From the NCBI GenBank assembly GCA_916613615.1, contig OU744723.1, positions 61,202,239 to 61,266,238 on the forward strand: DNA of 64,000 nt. The letters are read 5' to 3'. Position numbers and translations under genes: made by a program. Of this stretch, positions 1 through 10,500 are shown in pieces. The DNA is from Steromphala cineraria (lineage: Eukaryota > Mollusca > Gastropoda > Trochida > Trochidae). The notes under the pieces were generated by a model. It saw nothing but the letters and a program-made list of their open reading frames with translations, was not told the origin of the DNA and searched no databases. Every line of letters starts with the position of its first letter. Position 1 is the first letter of the stretch.

Positions 1-32
1 CGTATGTCATTGTTGTTGATGCTTGTTTTCAG

Positions 33-418
33 GTTTTATTGGGTTCCAAGGATCATTATCAAACGGGAAGAATGCTACAGCTGATGAACCCATAGTTTTT
101 GATAGTATTATGTATAGCACAGGAGTTTATAATAAAAGCACTGGCAAAGTAACCATTCCAATGAACGGCACCTACCAGATTTGGATCGATTTTGCTTACC
201 AAAGTCCTAGAGCTGCTTTTGTATTTGTTATACACAAAGACCACCAATACATTGACCAAGCCTTCGGACGACTCTCAGACCATCAACATGAAACCACCTC
301 GACCATGGCCATGGTAAAACTATAGAGAGGTCAGTCCATTTGGATTGCTCCAACTACTAATGTTTATCTTGATAAGCACTTCTGTAAATTTGGCATTGTG
401 CTATTAAACGCTTACTAA
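33..418 (+). pseudogene. C1q-domain last exon with premature stop
   Basis: This is the final exon of a C1q-domain gene whose first exon lies left of the window. A splice acceptor (gttttcag) ends at 32. The exon opens with the last two bases of a Gly codon, as in the intact paralogue at 41535-43793. Reading gives the C1q core: FIGFQG, then GTYQIWIDFAYQ, then FVFVIHK. An in-frame TAG at 323-325 interrupts it. Behind the stop the same frame continues with SIWIAP, FCKFGIVLLNAY and a natural TAA at 416-418, so length and frame are otherwise kept. The paralogue has His at the stop position. The stop removes the last two beta strands, so the product would probably not fold. A sequencing error is the alternative. 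C1q proteins of molluscs are secreted recognition molecules. Confidence 0.85.
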
Positions 419-576
419 ACCATTCCCTGTTTCTTCCATTTATAGCGCATTTGGCCTGAAATGCCAGATGCGCATATACCATGGCATGTTGTAGGGCAGC
501 TTCCATCCGTTTGATGCTTCTAAAAATTTCCACTTCTCCTCCAGGAGCATCATGACCAATAGCTCGACACCTAGCA

Positions 577-1600
577 AGGAATATAATTTATAGCTTTGGT
601 GACCCTGTGGCCCCTGGTAAGTGCAACATGGGCTACATCCTTTAAACTAATTTTCGTCTTCTCCTCCAGAAGCATCAAGCCCAGCATGCTGAAATCTCGT
701 TTATATACCTTAAGGTCCATTTAACACTATTTGAAAAAAACTATTTATTTAACACAAGTGATCTGATTTTCTATTAAATTCAACGTTCTTCTAAGTTAAA
801 CTTATGAAAAATAACTCTGAAATCTATTTCCACACTGCAAATGTTTTGGCAATATGCCGTCTCTAACCCGTGTCTATCATGCCCGCTACGCCAAAGCCGA
901 CGGTCATAGCCACTATACCACGTCTGATGAGATGGTTGGATAGCATTCTTATGCCCTTTTATAACTAGGTTCATATGTTGGTACATGTGATATTTAAGGC
1001 TGTTTCTCCTTTTGAATTATCAGTTAAATCAACGCAATAATATTCAGTTGACGGTTTGTGAATTAAACAAAACATGACCCTTGGACATTGTTATGGATGA
1101 TCATGTGATAATTGTTTTCGGGGCTGTTCAATTAAACCACATTAAATTCTAGTTGGTTAAAATCAAACGCTTAGCTTCGGACATCGGTTAGAAAAGTCAT
1201 AAAAATGATTATTTGTGAGGTTTTCGGTATATAAGATAGAGAGGACTCAGCCTACGGGAAGCCCCTTGTGTGCTAACGCGCACTCGGGCCTTCCCTAGGG
1301 TAAAGGCCTCTCTTAGCTAGAACACCCTCTCATGTGGGTGTTATCCATTACATACATGTACATACTACGTGGCTAGGGAGGATTATCATTTACAGCTTGA
1401 ATGACCCTGTGGCCACGTCTTCCAAACCGTTTTCATCTTCTCAAGAAAGCAGAAACCATGTGTGTATTCTCCTTGACTAGTGAGGAGAATAATTTATAGC
1501 TTTGGTGACCCTGTGACCCCAAATATATTATATAAATAAATGCCCTTAAAACTTATTTTCGTCTTCTGCAAAAAGTTTAGGTATGTGAAAGACAAGAGAT
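577..1600. repeat. three diverged copies of a short dispersed repeat
   Basis: The phrase tttggtgaccctgtg follows ataatttatagc at about 580-612 and again at about 1489-1518. A weaker copy (tttacagcttgaatgaccctgtgg) starts near 1390. Each is followed by a similar tttCgTcTTct stretch, so the unit is roughly 100 bp. No coding signal is seen between 419 and 1700. The repeat type is not recognised. Confidence 0.45.
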
Positions 1601-1705
1601 AACAAATAATAAATTCAAACTGCTAATTAGGGCAACAACATTAATCATTCAAAATCCAGATTATTTTGATCATCAGATCAAAAATGACATATGGTTGTGT
1701 GCCTG

Positions 1706-1880
1706 TCAATCAATCAATCAATCTTTATTCAATACTTAGAGGCCTCAGGCCTATAGTACATTGTATAGTACTACATAGTTCAATATACATATAAATCTGT
1801 TTTACACAAAAAGCATAATGAAATGTGATTCAGTGTTACTACTGTCTCCTGATTTTAAATGCGTGGTATTAAAACTTAAA
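1706..1880 (-). mobile_element. 3' end of a truncated LINE with (TTGA)n tail
   Basis: On the minus strand the segment ends in a short tandem tail, seen on plus as tcaatcaatcaatcaatc, directly after the end of the element. The adjoining sequence (tttattcaatacttagaggcctcaggcc and onward) resembles the 3' end of the larger LINE at 25276-28050, which has tttattgtatgaaaggcctctggcc. This is therefore probably a strongly 5'-truncated copy of a related family. No protein remnant is left. Confidence 0.5.
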
Positions 1881-1920
1881 ATCTCACTGGTCAACTATAT
1901 ATATAGAGGATATATGTCCT

Positions 1921-2255
1921 TTCTTGACTAATACCATGTTTATCTCATCGAGTGCATCTTCCTACGCAGAGCCTAAAAGGCCAGTTTCCAAACTGTCATG
2001 TTATGCCTTGCTGCATAGCCTTGAGTTTTCTGTGCTGGCTCTCTACTCTGTAGGGCCACTATAGCAGCACAGAAAAGTAAAGTCTCTGCAGCAAGGCATA
2101 AAACGACAGTTTGGAAACTGGCCTTTTAGGCTCTGCGTAGGAAGATGCATCGAGTGAGGTGGAAAGTTTATATTTTTGCGAGTGGCGCAGCCACAAGTGA
2201 AAATAGTTAAATTTTCTACCTTACGAGATGAGGTAAACATGGTATTAGTCAAGAA
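1921..2255. repeat. large inverted repeat (fold-back)
   Basis: The left arm (1921-2015) and right arm (2087-2255) are reverse complements over about 95 bp with few mismatches. Examples are cctacgcagagcctaaaagg against ccttttaggctctgcgtagg, and ataccatgtttatctcatc against gatgaggtaaacatggtat. The right arm carries about 75 bp extra, which is the hairpin module also found at 10604-10712 (gtggcgcagccac core). The structure could be a MITE or fold-back transposon end. No transposase ORF is present. Confidence 0.75.
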
Positions 2256-2365
2256 TTGAAAGATATTCTATTTTTTTATATGATGAAATCCTTCTAATTA
2301 CGTCAAAAAAAGTCAGTTTTATGTTGAGCGGCCTCTTGGAAGAGCCCGTCACCGCGGTAACATTA

Positions 2366-2463
2366 TGACGTCATATGAGAATTCATGACGTCAGACCATT
2401 GTTACATGACGTCAAACTCTTGAACTTGACATCACTCGAGTGGTGATAAAGTTTATCACCACT
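2366..2463. promoter_or_regulatory. three spaced CRE palindromes plus a 25-bp palindrome
   Basis: The octamer TGACGTCA occurs at 2366-2373, 2386-2393 and 2407-2414, spaced 20 and 21 bp apart, about two helical turns. TGACGTCA is the consensus CREB/ATF site. A perfect palindrome follows: agtggtgataaa at 2439-2450, one base, then tttatcaccact at 2452-2463. No host gene starts directly downstream, so the module may be the control region of a transposon rather than a host promoter. Confidence 0.5.
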
Positions 2464-2562
2464 CAGTAGAGTGACAATAAAGGTTATCGTCACTTTAGCC
2501 AGATAGAGGGTTTATTTCACTGATAGAACAGAGTATCTCACCCTCAATTATATAATAAAAGG

Positions 2563-3102
2563 GACGATTCCTAGAATGTGAGGGGCTGTTGATATGACTT
2601 TCTAATCAACTGTGAAGACGATTCCTAGAATGTGAGGGGCTGTTGATATGACTTTCTAATCAACTGTGAAGACGATTCCTAGAATGTGAGGGGCTGTTGA
2701 TATGACTTTCTTATCAACTGTGAAGATGATTCCTAGAATTTGAGGGGCTGTTGATATGACTTTCTTATCAACTGTGAAGACGATTCCTAGAATGTCAGGG
2801 GCTGTTGGTATGACTTTCTTATCAACTGTGAAGACGATTCCTAGAATGTGAGGGGCTGTTGGTATGACTTTCTTATCAACTGTGAAGACGATTCCTAGAT
2901 TGTAAAGGGCTGTTGGTATGACTTTCTTACTAACTGTGAAGAAGATTCCTAGATTGTGGAGGGCTGTTGGTATGACTTTCTAATCAACTGTGAAGAAGAT
3001 TCCTAGATTGTGGAGGGCTGTTGATATGACTTTCTTATCAACTGTGAAGACGATTCCTAGATTGTGGGGGGCTGTTGATATGACTTTCTTATCAACTGTG
3101 AA
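2563..3102. repeat. 54-bp minisatellite, 10 units
   Basis: Units starting gacgattcctaga begin at 2563, 2617, 2671 and so on to 3049, ten full 54-bp copies. A partial eleventh starts at 3103. Units on the right have attgtg where those on the left have aatgtg, which shows stepwise expansion. Since 54 is 18 codons, the minus strand can be read as 18-residue repeats joined in frame to the C1q coiled-coil remnant on its right. Confidence 0.95.
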
Positions 3103-3104
3103 GA

Positions 3105-3366
3105 CGATTCCTAGTTCGTCTACATGTCTAATTGTTGGAGTTGCATTGACACGTGCACCTAGTTCAGATAACCTTTTTCTTCCAGCGATGGAACATTGAA
3201 TTTGAATTTGTATCTTTATGACTTCTCTTCAGATTTCCGGCTTCACCTCTAGTTCGGGTGATTAGGCTAGACAAAACTGCCGTGTTCTTCTGTTCTTGAG
3301 CTTGAAAGTGAGCATGAACTTCAGCAATGGTCTTCTCTATTTTCTTCACATGTTCACAGCTATATG
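3105..3366 (-). pseudogene. remnant of C1q-gene coiled-coil exon
   Basis: On the minus strand the reading HVKKIEKTIAEVHAHFQAQE continues into VLSSLI. It matches the coiled coil of the C1q paralogue at 33845-34250 (HVKKLDEKLAEMQSHSQAQE, VLSSLL). Further down, in another frame, RLSELGARVNAT echoes the LSEL...NAT units of the paralogues, so at least one frameshift lies between. No signal peptide is found upstream and no C1q exon lies downstream on this strand. The 54-bp minisatellite replaces the rest of the exon. It is a dead paralogue of the C1q cluster. Confidence 0.7.
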
Positions 3367-3429
3367 CATCATTCACGAATGCAACTGGATGCAAAATATG
3401 GATGCAAACACCCTGTGAGATGATCATCA

Positions 3430-5140
3430 GTATACTAGTTGTATGTTAGTGAGACAGAAATACTCTTTTCAATCTTTTTTGCCTTGATAATAGCTCAGGT
3501 TATAGTGTTTGTTCAGTAGTTGCTAACCCGCTACATGATTTTAACCACATATTTATTTTCTTATATACAAACGTAGACGACATGATATTTGTTTGTAAAT
3601 CAAAAGCTCCCAACATATGTGCATATATGACTCCCAACAACTCACAGGGTTGCTCTTTGATATGTTCTTGACCTCTACAACATTTATATATCTGTTAAAT
3701 TCCTTATGATTGGTCCTGAAATTTTAGTTTTTGTTCTTAAATAAACATAGATGTAATAAAAAGCTGATGATCAGTAGAGGAAATGGTTCTTTCTTTCTTC
3801 CTGTTGGATTTTAACTTTGTTCGCATACTCATGAAACATTGGAAATAATAATACAACATAAACATAACTTTCTTCATAACTGCATGGTTTACACAAGGCA
3901 TATCTATGAGCTTTTTATTGAAAAGAATAGTCATACAAGGTTTAGTGAATGACCTTTCATAGAAATATCGGAGTTCGAATATTGAATATGGAAAAACATA
4001 TGTATCGTAGGGGAGTTCATTTCTCAATCCATGCTCTAAGTTCAACATCTATTTATTGCCTCTGCCAAAAGACGCTATATTATCAGTATTATGACCGCCG
4101 ATTGCTTTGATGTTCCAATTATATTTGATGAAACCTGTTTAATTTTTAACACTGACAATCTGACGGAAACAGTTTTAAAGTGCTTTGAAAATCAAAATTT
4201 TAACCAGACGAGTTGTCATCTCGTTCAGATTTTAATGTTTGCTAGGGAATAATCTGATAGATGAAACGGGAAGTTCTTTTACAATAATCATTTTGGGCAC
4301 CAAGTATGGCAAACTCTTACCTTTACGCCCATGGTTCGCTAGTTCCAGCCGATGTTCGCAGGTTTCATCGCAATGCATAACCACAATCAAGTTGCGGGCT
4401 TTCTCCCTGCAAAATACATGATAGGGAAATACTCTTGACAGTTAAAAGTAGCTGTGATGTATACGTCCCATAGGTCCTACGTTACATCTAGCCACTTACC
4501 CAGTAGGGAGCATGCGCGGAAATCAACCAATGAAAAGAAACTGGCTGATCTCTCTGAATAGGGCGTCGCTAGAATTTTCATTGCATTTTATGACTAATGG
4601 GACACACAAATTTCAGCAAGTTTCAACTAGATCGTCTTGAAAGCCGCGCTTAACACAGAATACCTCATTTCACCCTTCTTTGAACTATCCCTCATCATAC
4701 GTATAAATGATCTCATTGTCATCTCTTAAAACCAATTGTGTTTTTTATTATCTGTGATTCTCATGTAGACTTGATACCAGAATAAACAGCTGCTGAACAA
4801 ACGTTTATTACACGTTAATATTACCAACACGGGAGGTTGGGCACAGGGTAGTATATTTCCTGTGAGTCCCTAGGTAGTTACGCCTTTTCCTGTCTTTTGA
4901 TTGGTTGTTGTGAACTAATCAAATTCAACTATGTATTTTAATCAAATCAAATATTATTTTCAATTACGGTATGTTTTTAACTTCGGCTACTGCAGATAAG
5001 TTAATTTCCTTCCAAAGTTTATATTTTATAAATTTATTGGATTCTCAAAAAAGCGTCTCATCTTCACTCAATACGAGTACCATTCTTCAAACATGTTTTC
5101 AAGTCTTGCTTTCGACAATATGTATATAAGCTTCAATATA
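3430..5140. other. intergenic, nothing recognised
   Basis: The stretch is AT-rich, with short ORFs of up to 103 codons that resemble no family I know. I see no repeat arrays, RNA gene or splice-paired exons. Confidence 0.4.
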
Positions 5141-5210
5141 ATGAAGATAAGATAAGACAAGATAAGACTTTATTATCCACAAGGGAAATTTGATTTACAT
5201 TCATGTGAGC
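5141..5210 (-). mobile_element. possible LINE/SINE 3' tail
   Basis: The tail-like repeat gataagataagacaagataag is followed by actttattatcc. On the minus strand this reads as an element ending in ggataataaagt plus a (CTTAT)n tail, the usual layout of a LINE or SINE end. No coding remnant is visible upstream. Confidence 0.35.
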
Positions 5211-5305
5211 TCTGGAACATTAACAAGTACGAATATGAATAACACATCAAATAACTTTAAAATCTGTAAATAATAATCATTGAATAAATATTCAAAATAC
5301 AAGTG

Positions 5306-5622
5306 TTTAGACAGTTAAATGGCTTTATTTTTTTAATGTTTCCAATTTGGACAAGTTTATGGTGATTAAAGGTTTTGTAAGTGGTCCCATATGTGTTCAA
5401 CTGTAGAAGATAATCTATGCCTCTGTCGTACGCATAAACGATTAATTGCAACCCTATATTTTCATGTATGTGTGTTCTTTAACGGATATTGACTATAGTT
5501 AATTGCCCAGGTGACAGTTAAATGGCTATATTTACTATATGTTTCCAATTTGGACATGTTTATGGTGATTAAAGGTTTTGTAAATCGTCCAATATGTATT
5601 CAAGTGAAGAAGATAATGTATG
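5306..5622. repeat. direct repeat of about 110 bp, 205 bp apart
   Basis: Segments 5306-5417 and 5511-5622 share gacagttaaatggct, gtttccaatttggaca and gtttatggtgattaaagg with only scattered changes. This looks like an old local duplication. Nothing coding is seen in it. Confidence 0.7.
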
Positions 5623-6329
5623 CCGCTGAAGTAAGCATTTGTTCTTAACGGCAAATATTTGAACCACAAACCTTTTGATAGATACCAGCCAATGAAAGGC
5701 GTGCTGCGTGAAACGGATGGTTTCCGTCACACGGCCTGTGCCATGATTCAGAAGTCTATTCTAAGCTTCTCCAGTTTTAGCCCGGAAAGTCGGCTTATTG
5801 GAGCAGAGGTTTTGTCCTCGGTTATAACTTGACCTACATGTAGCTGGAGAATAACCATTAGAATAAGCCTTAGAACAAAGCATGTTATTATTGCAATGTT
5901 GCAGATAAATCTTTAAAAACAATTTTGATTCAAAGAAGCTGAAATTAACAACAGGTTTCAACAACATATGGTTAGAGCAAAGTGCTGAGTTTCCAATATT
6001 GGCTTTGATAAAAAGTATTACATTTTTTAAATCATTATTGTATCTTTAAGAGTATTTTGTCATTTACAGTTTATATTGATTCGTTGGATTTCGTCAGCTT
6101 CATAATTTTACCATATATTTACAAAACAATAATACGAGACAAATATTATTATTATCTGTAGTAGAAGATAGATACACATTGTAAGGACATGGCCCCTTTG
6201 GTCATTTTGAAAGATTTTAAGGTCACCAAATAATTAGATAGATTTATCATCTGATAAGGCGTAAGTACATAATGTCTTAACTCTCTAGGAAAAGAAGTAA
6301 AACTATGGAAGAGTTTGCAGACGAAAGGA

Positions 6330-6730
6330 AGGACGCAATACCATGCCATAACCCCATCGCGCTTTCAGGTCATATGAAACCTGTGACCCCTAACTTGACC
6401 ATATCCTTCTTCACAACAGGATCTAGAATATGTAAATACAGATTTCTCATCATCATGCTCAGGAAACTAACCCTTTCCTTAAATGACAAAATCAAAACGG
6501 CTGCAATGGAAACAAAACAATTTGATTGAAAAGAAGACCCAGAAAGACAAATCTAAATAATATGAAGAGGAGGTATATCAAATGTGGTGAAGATTGGTCA
6601 AGTAGTTTCATATTTATGCTCCGAAAACGAATGCTAACGCCAACACCGGTGAGGTACAGGACGGGCCCGCGGACGAGATTTCAGCCAAACCAATATACCT
6701 CCCAACCCCTCAGGAAGAGATATTAATATA
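6330..6730. repeat. probable dispersed non-coding repeat
   Basis: The segment has the style of common molluscan interspersed repeats: cctgtgacccctaacttgacc near the left and ccaaaccaatatacctcccaacccctcagg near the right, with a GC-rich core. The two small ORFs across it show no protein similarity. The call rests on general appearance only. Confidence 0.3.
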
Positions 6731-6972
6731 CTTAGAAAGTTGAAACTATATTCACAGACTTCTCAGCTGACGGGTATTGTCATTCATGTATTTATTCTAT
6801 GATTCCTGAGAGTTTAATTACACTTGTGACGTCATCCTATTGTTCTCTCACTCGATTATTTTTCAGTAATGGAGCGTTGTATTTTACATCAAGTTTTTCA
6901 CTTCAAATTTCATTTTTTTAGATATTTTAAGTTTTCTTTTTAAAAAGGCATTAAGTTGAGTGTAATTTAAGT

Positions 6973-7081
6973 CGGTTAATATCCTCGTAACTCTCCATTC
7001 CTAAAAAAATAAAGGGCCTCGGGCCCTGGGGCCCTCGGCTCCATTATTTTTTAGGAATGGAGAGTTACTCGGACATTAACC
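6973..7081. repeat. 109-bp hairpin with GC-rich loop
   Basis: The arms are ggttaat...ctcgtaactctccattccta on the left and taggaatggagagttactcg...attaacc on the right, pairing over about 40 bp with small bulges. The loop is rich in ggcc blocks (gggcctcgggccctggggcc). It could be a small MITE or the stem of a folded RNA. It lies about 450 bp upstream of the lectin-like gene. Confidence 0.75.
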
Positions 7082-7450
7082 TATAAGTAGACGCTCTAAC
7101 TAGTTGTATAATCAATAGGTACTTGATGAGATAAGAATCAATTGCTGTAGTTTGTTATATCGTATTTCTTCATATGGAAAACCTCTGACCATCAGTATGA
7201 TTAATTAGATTACCTGATGAGCCAAGAATCAATTGCTATAGTTAGTTATCTTGTGACTCTTCATATGGTAAAACTCTGACAATGTCTAAGATTGGTTAGA
7301 CTGCCTGACAAGCTTCACAGCCATTGGCTCTATTGCAAGTAACAATTTCTCTCCCATAGGCTGAATGGGGACCATTCTATCATAGCAACAGAAAATTCAC
7401 TACCCAGAGCAGTTCGTTGTGAAATATTAACAACGTTTCTATAAATGTTG

Positions 7451-7460
7451 CTATAAATAT
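7451..7460 (+). promoter_or_regulatory. TATA-like box of the lectin/PAN gene
   Basis: The sequence ctataaatat lies 70 bp before the ATG at 7530, which leaves room for a short 5' leader. No other strong TATA sequence was noted between 7380 and 7530. Whether transcription starts here is an inference. Confidence 0.4.
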
Positions 7461-7529
7461 GTAAGTCAATGACACAGAACATGTAGGTGTAAGGGCTTGT
7501 AACTTAAATACATTCTGAAACGTTTTGCC

Positions 7530-7578
7530 ATGGAGTGTGGGTTGATTTTCTTGTGTGTTATGTTCACAAGTATGTACT
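7530..7578 (+). CDS. exon 1, signal peptide
   Basis: Sixteen codons plus one base precede the donor gtaagt at 7579. The hydrophobic run LIFLCVMF fits a secretion signal. Confidence 0.75.
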
Positions 7579-10500
7579 GTAAGTATTCATTCTTGAATAT
7601 TGTGCCCTAGTTATTTTGTTAAAACTAACTTGCTAATCATACTATGTGTGTGTTTATTGTCATGGTTTGATTTTTTTATTCCCATATCAGGATTTTGTGT
7701 GTAAGAACTATTATCATGTTTTAAATTTATATTCAAATTTATTCGCATGCTATGATTTTATGTGTTATATTTTTTTAATTTACATAGTCCCGTTTTAAGA
7801 CAGCATCTAGCTATAAAAGAGCTTTCAATGATGGGTTGTTACTCATAAACGGAACAATGGTGGAAATAGAAATGATTTACATGATAACATGCCTAAGTTT
7901 TGACCTTTGACAGACTATACATATAACGTTTCAAATTGTTCATGGAAGATGTATAAGAAATTAGATCTTCATAGTACAAACACATTTGTAGTGATTTTAT
8001 AACTCGTGACCTTGACCTCTCAGCTTGAATGTGAGCATAGAGTACTGTTTCCCGCTAGGTATTAGGAGTAAGTTGTGAATAAAGGTTCTGGACAGCTTAG
8101 TGAAAAACGCTTAAGTCAATAATACGAGTGCAGAGGTGGTGAAAATTGCAAAATAACTGAGTATTATTACCTGGTAAATTTCCCTACTGGAATTAATAAG
8201 CTTACATTTTCACTCGCTCACAGTGTACACTGTAAACTTGTGATGACAGTAAAGTGATTGGTAACCAGATTCAATTCCTTAAAATGTATGACTTTTTTAG
8301 AAAAAAGGTTGTCTTTTAAATTAATTCTTATGTTTATGACATTTCGATATCACGTTTATTTGCTAAGTTAATTTCATCGATGATAACTTCCTTTATATGT
8401 ATATAGAACTTTGTCTACAGTATTTCAAAATCTATGTGATGTCATTCTAGTTGTTGCGGGTTCTCTATTCGATGCTGCACTGTACAAAGACTGCAATCAG
8501 AGTTCAACATGCCCATTAACGTACGATGGCAGGACCTGGCTCCCTGGAGGGGCAGTTGATGGGATCATTGACTATGAGGAAAGCTGTTCTCACACAATGC
8601 TTAACGAGACGAACCCATGGTGGCAGGTGGACCTTGCTGGGACTTACCCTGTGCATTCAGTCGTGGTGAGAAACAGAGCATATTTTGGTGAGTGACTTTG
8701 AATTTAACGTGTTGTCAACATCCTTTTAGTTTTCTAACAAGTCAATAATGTTGTGATCCCCCAAAAAAGAAACTTGTGATTGGGTTTGCAAGCATTGTGG
8801 TCATTTTGGGTTTAAAGACGGATTTATACTTAAAATAAAATAATAATATAATAAATGGGTACTTATTGTGCGCTATAGTCCATCCAAAGCATGCTCAAAG
8901 CGCTACAACTGAATAAAAAGGATAATACAGATGTCGAGAACACGCAGATGTTGAGGGAGTTCATTCCAGGCTGTTGATGCTGGAAAGGCGAAGGATCTTT
9001 TTCCGTAGGTGGATGTGTTTACTGAGGTAGGCTTTTCATCCTCTTCATGTTACGACACTGACTGTTATCATAATGAATGTTGAAGTCACCAAGAAAAACA
9101 GTGTTCAATTGATTGTATTTCTCCTCTCCTCATGAAATAAAAAGGTTGAAGATTGATTCTTCTTCGACGCTGGTGGACGATACAAGCACACAAAATGAGT
9201 GCAAGTATTTCCAGACCTGATTTTCATGCTTATTGACTCAAAGCTTTTAAATGATTCTATATTGTTTAATAACTACAAAATGGTTTTGTTACACTAATTT
9301 CTGCGATTCTGATTGGACGAGAGCGCTCAAAAACCTGCTGCCATTTCTCGATGAATGCAGAAAAATTTACAACCATACCATGTGCATTCATTCCTTGTGA
9401 CTTCACAATCACCTGACGCAATAGTCTGGTTCTGACAGTTGCGAGTTACATTCTTTTGTAAAGACAGATATAACATATCTTATCACTTCCCACCTGCGTT
9501 TGCAACAAGCAAATACATTCTTCTCCTTAACACAATCCATACATTCACCGGAAAGGCTTAACTATGAGTCCTCAAGCTTGTTCGCTCCGAGCGTCTCGCA
9601 AACAGCGGACATTTTGAACGTCGTGTGATATTTTAATAAGGGTTATTCCGAAAATGCGGATTCCGGTTAAGACGAATTGTGATTGCATGGGTGTCAATGG
9701 TTGCGAAAACGTAATGAAATCTTCGGCCGTTTTAGTTCATGGAGTTCTCAATTTTGATTCAACTTTGTATTGTTTCGTGTAACACACCACCATTTCATGA
9801 CATTGATGACATATTTTTTGAAAATAATTAGAAAAAACTTTTTTCAAATGTTGATTTTGTAATTATAAGGATTGTTTTACATGTTTTGAGCTTCTATCGA
9901 TGTATAACAGCAACAAATTTTGTATAAAATCGCTACGCTACGCTATTTTGCGAGCCTTGGCGAACTAAATACATAGTGTTTTTTATATAATTAGCTATGA
10001 AATATAGGGTTATACAGTGAAAATATTATCCATATTTTGAGAAAAGCAGTAGAAAGTCATATTTTCACTGCGGTATAATCCTCTTGAAACACGATTATCT
10101 CCCTTTGAGGAAATCGAACACACGACTCGCGTCACGGCGTTGTTTAGGATTGAAGAAAAACAACTCTTTACAATGTTTTCGGTATGTAAGTGTTAACATT
10201 TTGCAGTGACAATGTATCCTTCGATATCGATTAACAACAAGAAGTTCATATCTTGTTGTTGTAGTAAATAATTGTTCATTTTATCGCAAAATAAATATAC
10301 GAAGCAAGAGATCTGTCACACCAACATAGCGCTTCCCTCACTGTATCACTGACTTTCCAAAATAGATAAGGAGCCTAATTATAACCAAAAACATGTTGTG
10401 GATCATTTAACATTAACACATTATATATTTTTCGAAAAACTATTTCCGATTAAATTTCTGCATTATTTCTATCGAACTTTTTTTACCGAGAAAGGATAAA

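Noticed and set aside
23..32. Start of the C1q frame at the left edge as a gene start
   Set aside because: These bases are the intron end with its acceptor; there is no ATG, and the paralogues show a separate first exon.
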